A DNA stretch of 64,000 bases from Nymphaea colorata (lineage: Eukaryota > Streptophyta > Magnoliopsida > Nymphaeales > Nymphaeaceae): contig NC_045150.1 in NCBI RefSeq assembly GCF_008831285.2, forward strand, positions 11,203,868 to 11,267,867. Direction: 5' to 3'. Shown piece by piece: positions 25,593 through 37,494 of this stretch; the stretch's first letter is position 1; each line of letters begins with the position of its first letter. Under the pieces are notes generated by a model, which did no database searches, was not told where the DNA came from, and saw nothing but the letters and a program-made list of their open reading frames with translations. A program made the translations under genes and the position numbers.

Positions 25593-27935
25593 GTATGTAT
25601 GTATGTATGTATGTATTTCCATATAAATATATGTGTATTTATTTATAGTCAATGAACTTTCTGAATTGGTCTGATTAGTTCCAAATTCGAATTAGTCTTT
25701 TACGGTCTTAGATGACTCGAGTCCGATTTCCAATTTTGACAACTTAGTTGTGGAGTCATATTTGATATTCATATGAAGGTTCAATACTGTTAGGGGTCAA
25801 CATGTTTCGGTCAGGATCGGAGCCAAAACGGGGCCAAGGGGTGGAGACCCCTGGATTTTCAGAAACTTTATAGCTACATTATTTTTTCTTAGGAAAAAGC
25901 ATAATGCTCCTCTTAGAACCTGTAAGAGATATGAATGACCTCCCTGTTGTAAAGAATGTAATTGTTTTCTCTCTCACCCCTCTGAAAAAAAAAGAAAATA
26001 AGAAAGGATCTGATTAGGCAGATAAATGGCAAGGGAACATTTGGTGTTCGTTGTTATTATGGGAAAAACAATATGAATAGGACGCACGTGAACTATTAAG
26101 GAGTTGAGAACCTGTTTCTATTGCAATCATTTTCTGACACTGAAAGGATATTTAGTACTTTTCATTCTCCATAGTGGGTCCTATTACGATGGTTCTTCTT
26201 GATTAAGTTCACATTTTCTTGTGAAACAACTGGTTGAGCTGCTTTTTCAAATTGTCTTCTTTATCACTGTATTGCATTACCATTTAAGTGCATGTCCCCA
26301 AGTGGATGTGCCTAACAGATTTTAGTCTTCTCTTGCAAAATAAGTTCTATTTCACCACTTTTCTGACATCTGTGATATCTGAAAAACTGCAGCTGTTGAG
26401 AAAACCTTGACAAGTAAGCTGGAAGATGCTCGCCAAACCGTTCAACTAAAGATAGTTAAAAGCCTAAAGGAATATCGAAATCTATATGCTGTTCAGCACC
26501 GGTTGACTGGCAGATTGATATATCCAGATTCTTTGAAATATTTGCCTCTGTATGCATTGGCTTTGTGTAAATCCATACCTCTACGTGGTGGGTATGCTGA
26601 TGCTCAGCTTGATGAGCGTTGTGCAGCTGGTTACAACTTGATGGTCGTGCCCATTAGTAGGTTACTGAAGCTTCTCTATCCTAGTTTGTTCCGGATCGAT
26701 GACTATCTTTTGAAGGTTATGTATGATTTGATTTCCCAGCAGTTTTTGTTTGTTTTTCATTTTCTCTTGATCTTTTAACATGTGGTTAGTCTTAATTTTA
26801 TGAGTTATTTGGACTTGTACAGGGACCTGATACAGTTGATGATTATGCCAAAGTTCTGCAACGGGTGCCTTTGACAGCAGATTCATTGGATCCAAGAGGC
26901 CTCTTTCTTTATGATGATGGATTCCGATTCATAATTTGGTTCGGCAAAGTGCTATCTTCTGATATAATTGCAAATATAATAGGAGCAGATGCGATGGGTT
27001 TTGGCTCATTTTCTGAGGTATGTAGCTTTGGGTTCACTGTTTATATTAGTACTAGGAGTGTGCTGGTAACAACACACCGAAGCAAAAACCTAGGAACATG
27101 AGAGAGAGAGACCTGTTAAGTTTTACCACCATACAAGCCATAGACTGCTAAAATGCCTGAATGAAGTAGACTTGATTGTTAAAATGTATCATTTGCAGAG
27201 CAATGCTAAAATAAGGTTAGGAGGAGAACAAAATCAAGAACTGTAAAACCAGAACAATGTAGAGGATCAGTAAAAATATAGGTATGCAAGAGATACAATT
27301 AGTGCAAATGAAATAACTATTGAGAGGGGGAGAGAGGGAGAGAGAGAGTTGTACAAGCCATATACAAGATTTTTTTGGAGGAAACCATTTGGGGACGAGT
27401 GGGAGAAAAAGTAGCTATGGTGGAGAGAATGGTATATAAGGCCAATCATTAAACTGCTTCATGAATGAACGAGAAAACGTGACCATAATCCAACATTCCA
27501 ATTGGTTTCATGAAATTAACCTCTTGCTTAAAGCACTACTTTGCATTTTCATATGGTTGAAATCTAAACACTTGCAGTCGGTAAAGTTGGCCATTACCTT
27601 GTTGACTCTATTGTGCAGCTTTTCTCACCAACCATTTCTAGTGTAGACAAGCTCCTAATGCCAATCTCCCTGTTGACTATATTGCTGAAATATATCTGCA
27701 GATTAATCTTACTGAGCAGAACAACCAGTTTTCAAGAAAGCTATTTTTAATGTTAAAGAAAATGAGGGAGAATGACCCTTCATTTTACCAACATTGTCAT
27801 ATAGTTAGACAAGGGGAGCAACCCAGAGAGGGTTCGCTGTTGCTTCTCAATCTTGTTGAGGACCAAATTGGTGGAACAAGTGGCTATGTTGATTGGATTG
27901 TTCAGATTCATCGTCAGGTCCAACAGGGCCCGTGA
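17882..27935 (+). CDS. SEC24A: SEC24A-like COPII coat cargo-binding subunit
   Basis: Twelve coding exons join without a frame break: 17882-18787, 18895-19033, 20356-20546, 20989-21096, 21269-21472, 21597-21828, 21911-22060, 23253-23409, 23773-23900, 26393-26715, 26823-27017 and 27702-27935 (988 aa; plant SEC24 proteins are about 1000). In order: a Pro/Gln-rich disordered N-terminus (1 to about 230), a zinc finger C318-x2-C321-x18-C340-x2-C343, the vWA-like trunk ([29 protein letters not shown]), beta-sandwich parts ([20 protein letters not shown]), a helical domain ([13 protein letters not shown]) and a gelsolin-like end ([17 protein letters not shown]). SEC24 pairs with SEC23 on the ER and selects cargo for COPII vesicles. 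All expected blocks are present and no stop interrupts them, so it looks functional. Intron 9 (2.5 kb) carries repeats. Assignment to the SEC24A rather than the SEC24C/D clade rests on the general pattern and the C-terminus. Confidence 0.95.
25521..25616. repeat. Compound microsatellite (TA)n(GA)n(TATG)n in SEC24 intron 9
   Basis: A (TA) run at 25521-25552 passes directly into (GA) to about 25589 and then TATG repeats. A degenerate GGAGCCA-containing MITE end lies just downstream, at about 25816. Confidence 0.97.
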
Positions 27936-28260
27936 GTGCAAGTGAAGCCAGAAGTTGATTGATTGATTGTTGATCTTCCTGATGAAGTACGTGTGCTGGA
28001 TTTTATTTGTTTGTCTACCGTGAGGTGTAGGCAATGACGATGAAGTCGGTCAGGGATTTCTGGAGGTTGGTTATGGTAACCCATTTATTAGTTTGCTGTT
28101 GTTTGGGGACTTTCCTTTTATCAACTGTCATTTGTAATCTATTAGCTTGGTCAGCTGCTCTTTTTGGTCTCTTAAATTTTTGATTTGTAAGAAATGTTAA
28201 TAAGGTAGAGGCTCTCACAGTGCTGCTCTTAAATTTCTTTGAGTGTTGAGGCAAAACTTA
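27936..28260 (+). other. 3' untranslated region of the SEC24A-like gene
   Basis: T-rich sequence follows the TGA at 27933-27935. Possible near-upstream AATAA-type signals occur at about 28198. The exact polyadenylation site cannot be fixed. Conserved coding sequence ends at the stop. Confidence 0.5.
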
Positions 28261-29423
28261 TTTATGATGGTAAAATTCTTTCGGATAGAGATTTTTCACT
28301 TGTTTCTGCAAATAGGACCTGAAGGTTTTATCTTGGCTTGGCTTGTAGTATGCTAATCTTGAAATATTGATACAGCTTGCATGGAAACATGAGCCAGATT
28401 CCAGAGTTCCAATCAGATTCCTGTCCAGTTTCCCTTTGCTAAGCTTGCTGATATGTGTTTTCTGCGGTAGGCATGTTCAGGAGCGATCTGTTATTATGTA
28501 GGACACAATATGGTGGCATCGTTCAGAACAATGCCATCACGTGCAGCAGCTTTATCTGGGACAGCAATCTGATAATGGTGGCATCATTCAGAATCATGCA
28601 GCGGATACCGAATAACACGTTTTGAATTTCAATTCTGCTTATTGGTAAGAGAAGTTTCCCTTGCACGCGGCTTTGTAGATTTAAGCAAGCTGTCGAAAGA
28701 TGGTGCATGTCTTGTTTCAATGCTTCGTTTGGTGCTACCAAAGCTTTCGTGGTTCGATTAGGAGTGTGAAAGCAGAACTAGAGAACCCTTTACTACCAAT
28801 AAAATGTTTCCCTAAGAACAAACGGGAAAAAATTGCACAAAGATGCTCGATGTTTGATACTTTACAAAAGCAGGCTCAACTGTAAAAGCTTAAACTTCGG
28901 CAGGTAAGTTTTAATTAACCACTGGTTATTGTTCTTCATGTCACTTTACTTGAGCTGAAATTAATGAATTAAGCGTTAGTTTTCCTACAAACCATGTTCA
29001 GTCAGAATTATTGTCACATTATCTATTTTATCATACAGTTCTCTGCCGACGAGTTTAAAGGGGGGGTCTTAACCTAAACAATGATTTGTAGAACATGTGA
29101 CGGTTCAGATTTGTAGAATATGCCTTTATTTGTTAGCGTCAGTAAAATCAAACTCCATATTAAAAAAGAAATCAGAAACTTAGTCGCTCACTTCCGTTGG
29201 TAACAAATCTCTTAATTAGTATCTTGCTCTTCGTACCTCTACATGCTCATGAAATTTGAAGATTGACTTTTTTTTTTCATTTTTGGTTTCTTTTTCTTTT
29301 TAGGCAGCCAAAGCCCACTCATTCCAGCACCCCAATCAGCAAGTTATTATTTGGCTAAGAACAGATATCAATGCATCGTTTTCCTATGTAATAAATAAAA
29401 TCAACAATATAGAAGAAATTGAC

Positions 29424-29424
29424 C

Positions 29425-29455
<31 letters not shown>

Positions 29456-29470
29456 GAGTGAGAGAGAGAG
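29424..29470. repeat. (TA)n followed by GA-rich tract
   Basis: About 14 TA units, then CGAGAGTGAGAGAGAGAG. Confidence 0.95.
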
Positions 29471-30374
29471 ATCATCAATTCACAAAAAAAATAATTTGTT
29501 CTATTTGTACAAAAACCATTACATTGTTCATGAATCATCAACTCCTGATAATTGCATGTATAAGTATAAACAACTCTCTAGCTTTTTCTCTATACTCTGT
29601 CTTCCCATTTCCATACTCTTCCTTTCTATAATGCACAATGGCCATCAAGTGGCTGCTCATCGTTTCTGTTCATCTTGAAAACTTGATTTGAGTCATGTAT
29701 TTGCTTCCTATGAACCATAAAAAATGTGTATTCTCACATTACTTTAATATTAAAAGATGAAATATAGATAAAAGAAGTGAGAAAAATAGCAAAAAGGTGG
29801 TTTACCTCAAACGGCTCTCCTTCCATGGTTCCCAAGGGCATGCTTGATTGCGAAAATAGTTTTCAGGTGCATTAATCATGGAAAAGAAGTTGGGGATTTT
29901 CAGTTGAAACCTCCCAAGTCTGTCTCATGATCTAGAAAAAACCGTACCAAGAGTGCATTCAGCAAGAAAAATGGGTTTAGGATTCAATATGTTTATGTCG
30001 ATGTATTACACAGTGATCCTCCTATTATAATAATAATATATTTGTTGACATCGAGGCACTTATCAGTTAGTTCCTTGGAGTCTGAAAATGAGATTGGCTA
30101 ATGCCGATGCATTTTTCTTTTTAATCTGCCAATTATGTTTTCAGTTACTTTATTCTAGTGTGAGCAAACCAGGTAGCGTTCAAACAAAAATTTTCCAACT
30201 TAACCAAGGGTCATGCCCAACTCCTGCAGTTACAGAGATTTTCCAGCCAAAGCAACTTAAAAACTCACCTAAATAGAATTAAATACACAATTAACATTTA
30301 ACAAAGAAAGCTTAGCTATATTCCACAAGGCTAAAGCCGACTAGACAATATCCTAAAATCAATAAATGTCTGTA

Positions 30375-30378
<4 letters not shown>

Positions 30379-30454
<76 letters not shown>
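30379..30454. repeat. Compound microsatellite (TA)n(GA)n
   Basis: About 27 TA units joined directly to about 10 GA units. Confidence 0.98.
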
Positions 30455-32482
30455 TATAGGAGAGTTCAAATCTACTGGATGCTGATGTTGACGAATCACT
30501 AAGAATTAAAAATCTGTTGTTAAAAAAATAAGTCACCATAGGAGCATTAGTGTTGATTTACAGTACAGCAATGTTTCATAGTGCTTTTGATATATTCATG
30601 GTGTTTTCAGCATGATTTTTTTTTTTAATTTTTTATTTTTAACCATCTAACACCTGGCAGTTTTGAATCATTTTAATTATATACTTGAACTAATTTACTG
30701 CTTTGTGTTCTAGTTTATTATTGTCATTTAGCTTAGTACTTTAATTATATGCGTCTACTCTAGCGGATGTGGAACAGAATGACGATTTTAAATATGTGAT
30801 GTAAATCCACTATTAATTGGTAGCTCTTTTTGCCTAATGAACTATTATCAGATGAAAACTGATATACAAACTGAATATTTATCTAATTAATATCACTTGA
30901 TAAGAAAATCCAGATGTGGTTAGTAATAGGATTTCTTAGGAAATTAGACAGATGATAATTCTAACAGTCATCTGAATCCAACCGAACATAAGAATTTGGA
31001 TATAATTTTGAATTTTTGTGTGTTCTAGTTTGGTTTTTACTTTGTCTCTGATTAAGGAACTAATAACCGATTGCATGAATATGGTAGTAGCTATATGTAA
31101 ACAGTTTAGCATCCCTAGGGGAGTCGAACATTAATAAACAGGTGCGGGGATTAATTGAATAAAGTGTTTCGTTGCAACTGTTTTACATTCTAATTATTTC
31201 AACCTTCTCATTATGTTGCAACAACCATTTTTTGAAGAAAAATTCATAACAAAGCCAATTGATTGAATTGATTTGTATTCATCAAAACTCTTTTCTAGAG
31301 TGTACTCGGCTGATTAGGAGGATTATTTGAGTTTAATTAAGTCGAGTACATGTAACTCGAACTCAACTCGTTTATAAGCACAAGTTTTCAGAGCTTAACC
31401 GAGTGAGTACCGAGTTGGCGCAACTTGTTATGCAGTGCAAATTTTAAGAAGATCTAGACTGGTGTAAATCCTTTTTCAATATCATAACCACTTTGAGCTT
31501 AACCATGGTCAAAATTAATGCCATTCTTGTTGATAACAATCCAAATAAATTGACATAGTTGAAAATTTACGGAGAAGTTTGTCAATCATAATCAAGCAGG
31601 GATAGATCTTCCAACACATGCTTAATCTCAACCAATATCCAGAACTGGAGTAAGTTGGCATAGGTTTCTTTGGAATGTGCCAAGATCAAATTAAAGTTCA
31701 ATTCAACATCCAAACCCACTTTTTACAAAATTTTTAAAAATTAAATAAAAATTTCTATGTCGATTCCTACCCTTGGTCAAGGCTGTCAGATCTGGAATAG
31801 TTGTCCAATGGCTAAAACTTAAAAAATCGCTAAAAGAACCGTAATTTGTCGCTGTTGCAATACAAAATGTCACGAATGCAATATATTAACTTTTTTTGAC
31901 AACAAACTTTTAAGTTTTAGCCATAAGATAACATCCAGCATCTGACAATATACAATTTCGCTAGATGAACGCTGAATGGAGATCCTATATCCCGGACCTA
32001 CCACATCTTTCTCTCTCCCTTCTCTCTGTGTTTTTGCAAAAATGGAGGAAAGTCGATCTATGTCCGGACACACACATATATATATATATACATATATATG
32101 GGGAGAAAGAGAAATCTATAAAAACTAGACAGACACTTAGGTTAGAGATAAAAACTAGATGCTTTGGTTTTGATGTTTAAAATGTGTTTGCAATCTAACC
32201 TTGTTGATATGATCTTAAGAATATGTTGACGCAATACGTATATTAAGTAAATCATTTATTGGACTTTAATAGAGTTTTTATAATAAGAAAAAAAAAATGA
32301 ATGGACCCCCATAGCATTAACATTTTAATAATAAAAAAATTCATATTTTTCATAAAAACAACTTGAATGAAAGCATGTTTTATATCAAATAGTTTTTATA
32401 AATATATTAAGATGTTTATGTTTTATTTGAAATAATGTTTTAGCAAAAAAATTAAAAGGACAATGTTGGTTTTTACCAATTT

Positions 32483-32485
<3 letters not shown>

Positions 32486-32542
<57 letters not shown>
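32486..32542. repeat. Compound microsatellite (CT)n(TA)n
   Basis: About 15 CT units joined to about 13 TA units. On the other strand this reads (TA)n(AG)n, the same polarity as the tracts at 25521 and 30379. Confidence 0.98.
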
Positions 32543-33629
32543 CCTGGATCTGTCCATAACGGATGGGATCCATATTCATTCACTGGGTCTTAAAGGTCAA
32601 GCCCTTCAACCAACCAATCCTCTTTCTAGGTGAGACGTGTTAGGATTGACAGGCAATGGATAGAAGCCTTGCACCAATCGCCACGCTTGTTGCCGACTCA
32701 TGCACTCTAAAGTTTCAGAAAATACTTTTTCTTAACTTAAGTATTTCAATAAAATAATTTTCTAAATGTTTTGAGGAAATCCTAAGGAAAGGATGGAAGA
32801 TGGCCGACAGAGATGGAGAAAAGTTTGTTCAAAAGCGTAGACTTTCCTCAAGCCATGCGCTGTCGTTGTGCATTACTTTGGTTCTCAAACAGTTCTTTAA
32901 GGCAACGAATATATATATATATATATATTCAAGTCTTCTCGATGTTGGATTACTAAAAAGTAGAAATAAAACTGTTGCTAATTAAAGCATCATAAATATA
33001 TATGTATACATACATACATACATACACACACATATATATATATATATATTCAAATTTTCTGGATGTTGGATTGCTAAAAAGTAGAAACAAGTCAGTGAAT
33101 GCATCATAATCTGGTGCTAGTTAAAGCATCATGAAGCATTTCTGCATCATAAACATCTGTAATATTCCTGTAGGATTAGAACTTCAATTCTTCGCCTTTC
33201 GGCGATATCTGGCATCTAGTAGTTTTGAACTCTTGCAGACGCTCACACATATATATGTTTGCATGTGTCCGTATTGTTTTATTGACCAACGAGGGAGTGT
33301 ATGGATGACACTCTCATTGAACTCGGTTTTATAAAATCATGGTTTTATAAAAACCAAGTTTTTAAGTAAGTTTTAGAAACCATAATTTTGAAAATCTCTA
33401 TAGAAAAAGATTATTAGAGAAGCCCAGTTGACTAAAGTGGCTCCCTTGTCCATGTCCTTGTAGGTCAACCTCAGGTTAACTTGGCTCCTTTCCTAAGCAA
33501 TCCCATTGATTATATGTAGCTGATTTGATTGCTTGATTAGGTGTGTTCAATATACCAATTAGCGCTTGATTAGATCGGTCCTCCCCGGGTTCATATCGAG
33601 TTCAAACTGTGCTCATTTAGATACTGGCT

Positions 33630-33800
33630 TTTTTGCAATACGAGTTGGGTCACGAGAATTCAAATCCCATGGTCGCTTTCTTGCTTTGATCTGTAAGTGG
33701 TAGTAAGCACAATACCTAAGTTGGAAGATGTACCGTAAGTTCACTCAAACTAAAGAAGACAGAACCTTGGAGGCATGAAGGTTTGGCCTTTGTAGTTCTC
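33630..33800. repeat. SINE-like dispersed repeat, copy A
   Basis: The core words CTGTAAGTGGTAGTAAGCAC, CTAAGTTGGAAGATGTACCG and AGTTCACTCAAAC parallel the stretches at 34640-34800 and 52797-52990. A B-box-like GAATTCAAATCCC lies upstream. No clear A box is seen. Assignment as a SINE is tentative, and boundaries are approximate. Confidence 0.35.
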
Positions 33801-34639
33801 GAGAGACTCCATCTAAGTTAACTAGGGTTTTGCCTAATTACAATAACAATCTTAATTTTTTTATCTAAAAAATCTTGGAAATTAACTAGTGATAATTAAA
33901 ATGTGCAAGTGTTTCCTAATCGCGCTTGGGTTAGGACTGTCGGGTAGAACATGCCAAGAAATTAACATGCAATTTTGGCTTCTTTTAACATGATTTGGGT
34001 AGAGCTTAATTTTCTTGACAAATATAAAAATATTATTCTTGCATTAAACTGCAGTCAATATTTTTTTTTTGGACAGATATAAAAAAGGTTCAATAATTTA
34101 GATTTTTTTTTATTTGTGTTTAAATGTATTTTGTCAAACAGAACTCAGTTCTATAACACTGGTTCATCAGATTTCTGACTTATGGGTGATATATATATAT
34201 CTATATATATATATATTTTAAAAATTATCAGTTATTATTATTATTATTATTTTCTGATATATGAGGGGAGTGATGGCGCCCTAAGATCTTCCTGGGCCTG
34301 ACAGTGAGACCTGACCATCCAACAGATTAATTAAGTTTATCAATTAATACCCCCGTTTGGGTTCAGGAAGTTTGCTTTTTCCCAAGAAAATTTCAGAAAT
34401 ATCTAGAATTTTTTTAAAGGATTAAAATATTTTCGAGTTTTCTAATAATTTCTTCGAAGTGACCCCACATAGTTATTGCAATGTTAAAAAAAATTCAAAA
34501 TAAAAAAATATTGAAAAACATTTTTATGAAAAGAAGCAAAAGGAAACATTATGATTTCTTTATGGATTCCTCTTTCCAACTTATCATAATTCTATTCTAT
34601 GAGGTAAGCAGACGTTGATGAACAAAAAAGTAAATATAT

Positions 34640-34800
34640 AATGCTTCAGGGGCATTCATAAGAAATCGAAGGTTCGAATGTCGTAGTTACTGTCACAGGT
34701 TTTGGTGTGTCGTTTTTTTGGATTGTAAATAGCAGCAAACACAACACTCAAGTTGAAAGATGCACTGTAGGTCTACTTAGGCCTCGAAACGAACCATAAT
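34640..34800. repeat. SINE-like dispersed repeat, copy B
   Basis: A B-box-like AGGTTCGAATGTC (about 34670-34682) is followed by TTGTAAATAGCAGCAAACAC, CAAGTTGAAAGATGCACTG and TAGGTCTACTTAGGC. The same order is found in copies A and C. Ends are not resolved. Confidence 0.4.
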
Positions 34801-37494
34801 CTTAAAAGTATAAGGATACGTCTTTAGGCGTTTTACGACGAAGGTTGTTTTCACTAAATAAACATTAAATAAATATATAAAATATAAACCCAGAAACATT
34901 TTTACTTTGAACTCAGGTTTATTTACAGGGTTTAATTGTTATGATACTGAAGCCGACAACCGACAGTCTACCATAAGTGAAGTGATTACGACCTACTGCC
35001 CGAAAAAATGAAAGCCTGCACACCTCTCGGGTCTTAAGCTTTGTTAGTTAGTATCGGTGAAAGCAATAATGCACCACATTGTGCCACTTAAAATGCAAAA
35101 ACTTAACAATTATAAAAATTGAATTAAAAACGCGCCACTTTACACACCCTAGCCCCACTAGCTATGCTATGCCCCACCACTGTGTTGTATCGTTAGTAAG
35201 TGGGATTTGCCAATCTTATTAGTTAAATAATCTTATGATGATTGCAAAGTATTTATTATTACAGCCTTAACGTAAGAATCCCATTCTCTCGTTTTATTTA
35301 TTTACGTGACTATTTATTAATTCCATGCAGCAACTAACGCATGTGCATGAACATATAAAATTAGTTTCTTCTTCTGGAACTTAGATTGGGTTTGGATCCA
35401 CGTTTTGCTACCGAATCCGTTCAAGGAATGGAGAATATCAATAAGTTTTATCGATTCTGGATTATGTACATGATTTCTATGTTCATGTTTGACATTCTGC
35501 TTACTATTTATGCAATATATTTGAGTACGTAAAAACCAAACTTGCTCGACTTGGTTGGACCTCCAGTTTGGATCCAACCGAATTAGGAACCATATAAAGT
35601 AAATGTAACCGGATGCCATGTAAATGTTGACGGTTTCAAACTCGGGTCGGATCTGGATCAGATTTTTCTGTTGGATCCATGCTTGGGGGGCATATGGCAC
35701 CGGCATGTAGATTTTGATTGCTGGTTAAACTCTACCACTTCTTCGGATCAGATCTTAAGCAGACCTGTCGGGTTTAAAACACTGATCCAAATCTGGTAAT
35801 CCATAATCCAGTTCGAATCCGAATCTGTTTGGTCGTTCAATAAGTTGACAAATTGTCAGGTAGACATGATAAAAAAGACCTGTCCTGATGCGACTTTTTG
35901 ATAATATCTTATTAAATTTAGGGCATTCTCGTCATTGAAGCTACTCTAAGGCTTCCAGCCGCCTTGACTCTGGGGCGGCTTGGAGCCGTCTTGGCTGACC
36001 TGACGTTTACAGGGATGTGTTCTTACCACCGTATTTTTCAGAAATTACCAAGGTGGCATGTCTGACCCAAATATATTAAACATCACAAACAAACGCTTCA
36101 CACAGGAATTAACAAATTTCAGCAGAACGAATTTAATTATTTCAATGGGTGAGCACAAAAGGAGTCACTAAAAATCAGACAAAATAAGAAAAATATTGAA
36201 ATTCTGGAAAAGGGAAATTCTCGAAAACCGCAGAAAAAAAGGCAAAAAAAAAAAAAAAGACAGATAGATTTTGTTGATGATGATATTCAATTTAAATTTT
36301 CAAGTTGAGAAAACTTACTAAAGAGTTCAATATTATGTTATTGGTGCGGTCACTTATTAAAAGTTTAAGTCTATTTTATTAGTTTTTTGGAAGTCAGAGA
36401 GGATGTGCCGTGAAAGGCCAGTAAGAAAACATTGAAGAAAATATTAGAAAAGGTCCAAAATTCTGGCCGTTTACATCTTATGACTCTGACAGACTGACAC
36501 ACTATATTATTTAATTCAAATCTAGTCTTAGAAAAATAGTCTGATTTTAACTACCAACTGCTTCAGTGTCATTCTATTCGATCTTTCTTTTTCCTCTTCG
36601 TCTATTAGTTGAACCAACCGTCTTATTCAATTCTTTTCCCAAGCGAAAGACAACTTTCTCTATGCAAATTTTCCATCTTTTCTAGTTCTTCTTCTTTTAT
36701 GAGTTGTGTCGTGTGCGTGGTTTTGAATTGATCCTCTCAACCACCACCACCATGGACGAAGTATCATATTGGTTCACCCGTCAACCTCTCCCTCTCTCTC
36801 TCTCTCTCTCGCTCTCTCTCCTGTTCATCTGGTCCTATTCAATTCTTTCACCAAATTATGAGGCGGCTGGTACTTTGGATTTCCTTCTCCTGTTAGGCCT
36901 TCAGTTTCATCATTGGCTGAGGTGCTCATTTATTGACACCTCCCTTTGAACATCAGGGGGCCTCTTCTTTTGACATTTTTGCAGAAGAATCCTGCTTTTT
37001 GGCAATCTGTGGGACGTGGGTATCCATCATTTTGGCTTGTGTCGCAGAGATTAATGGTCTTTTCTTCTTCCTCGTCCCTGGATGTGTTGCCTTGTATGTA
37101 ACTGCTGTTTTTTATTTGTGTGTGTTTTAGTTTCACATCGCCTTCTCTTTCTTGATTGGAATTTTCGTTTCTTCTCCATTAAAAGAAATATGCATCAATC
37201 TGATTACTTCAGTGCGCAGGTGATTTAGAAACATAGCTTTTGGCGTAGTCATACGATCCAAGTGTTTGTTCCTTACAAGCTTATGTTGTCGGCTTTTCTT
37301 GTCAAAGGTTTCAGGTGGTGAGTTTCTTGCTGATAAAAGACTGGGGCATAACTATGTAGTTTAGTTGTTGTTTGTTAGTGATGGCTTCTCTGGTTTTGCG
37401 TTTTTGATGAACTGTTCATTGATTTTGTCCTTGGACATTGCTTTTCATGAAAAAGAGATACTGTGATCCTTGCCTCTGCTACAACTACGTCAGA

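Larger units (their letters stand above)
28261..36600. other. Intergenic, no supported gene
   Basis: Contents seen: a near-direct repeat of ATGGTGGCATC (28511 and 28577); microsatellites at 29424-29470, 30379-30454, 32486-32542, about 32910-32930 and about 33000-33050; an ACTCG-rich degenerate stretch at about 31310-31440; two SINE-like repeats (about 33630 and 34640); a GGATCC/GGATCTGGATC-rich degenerate repeat at about 35380-35830; and a small GC-rich stem-loop at 35950-35987 (GGCTTCCAGCCGCC against GGCGGCTTGGAGCC). ORFs here are short and unrecognisable. Confidence 0.6.

Noticed and set aside
34350-34420. CCCCGTTTGGG-like start of another Tourist-type element
   Set aside because: No matching inverted end or target duplication was found within the next kilobase.
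36704-36949. 81-codon ORF before the GUX gene
   Set aside because: Its middle is a CT microsatellite and it does not connect in phase to the GUX exons. It is more likely leader sequence.
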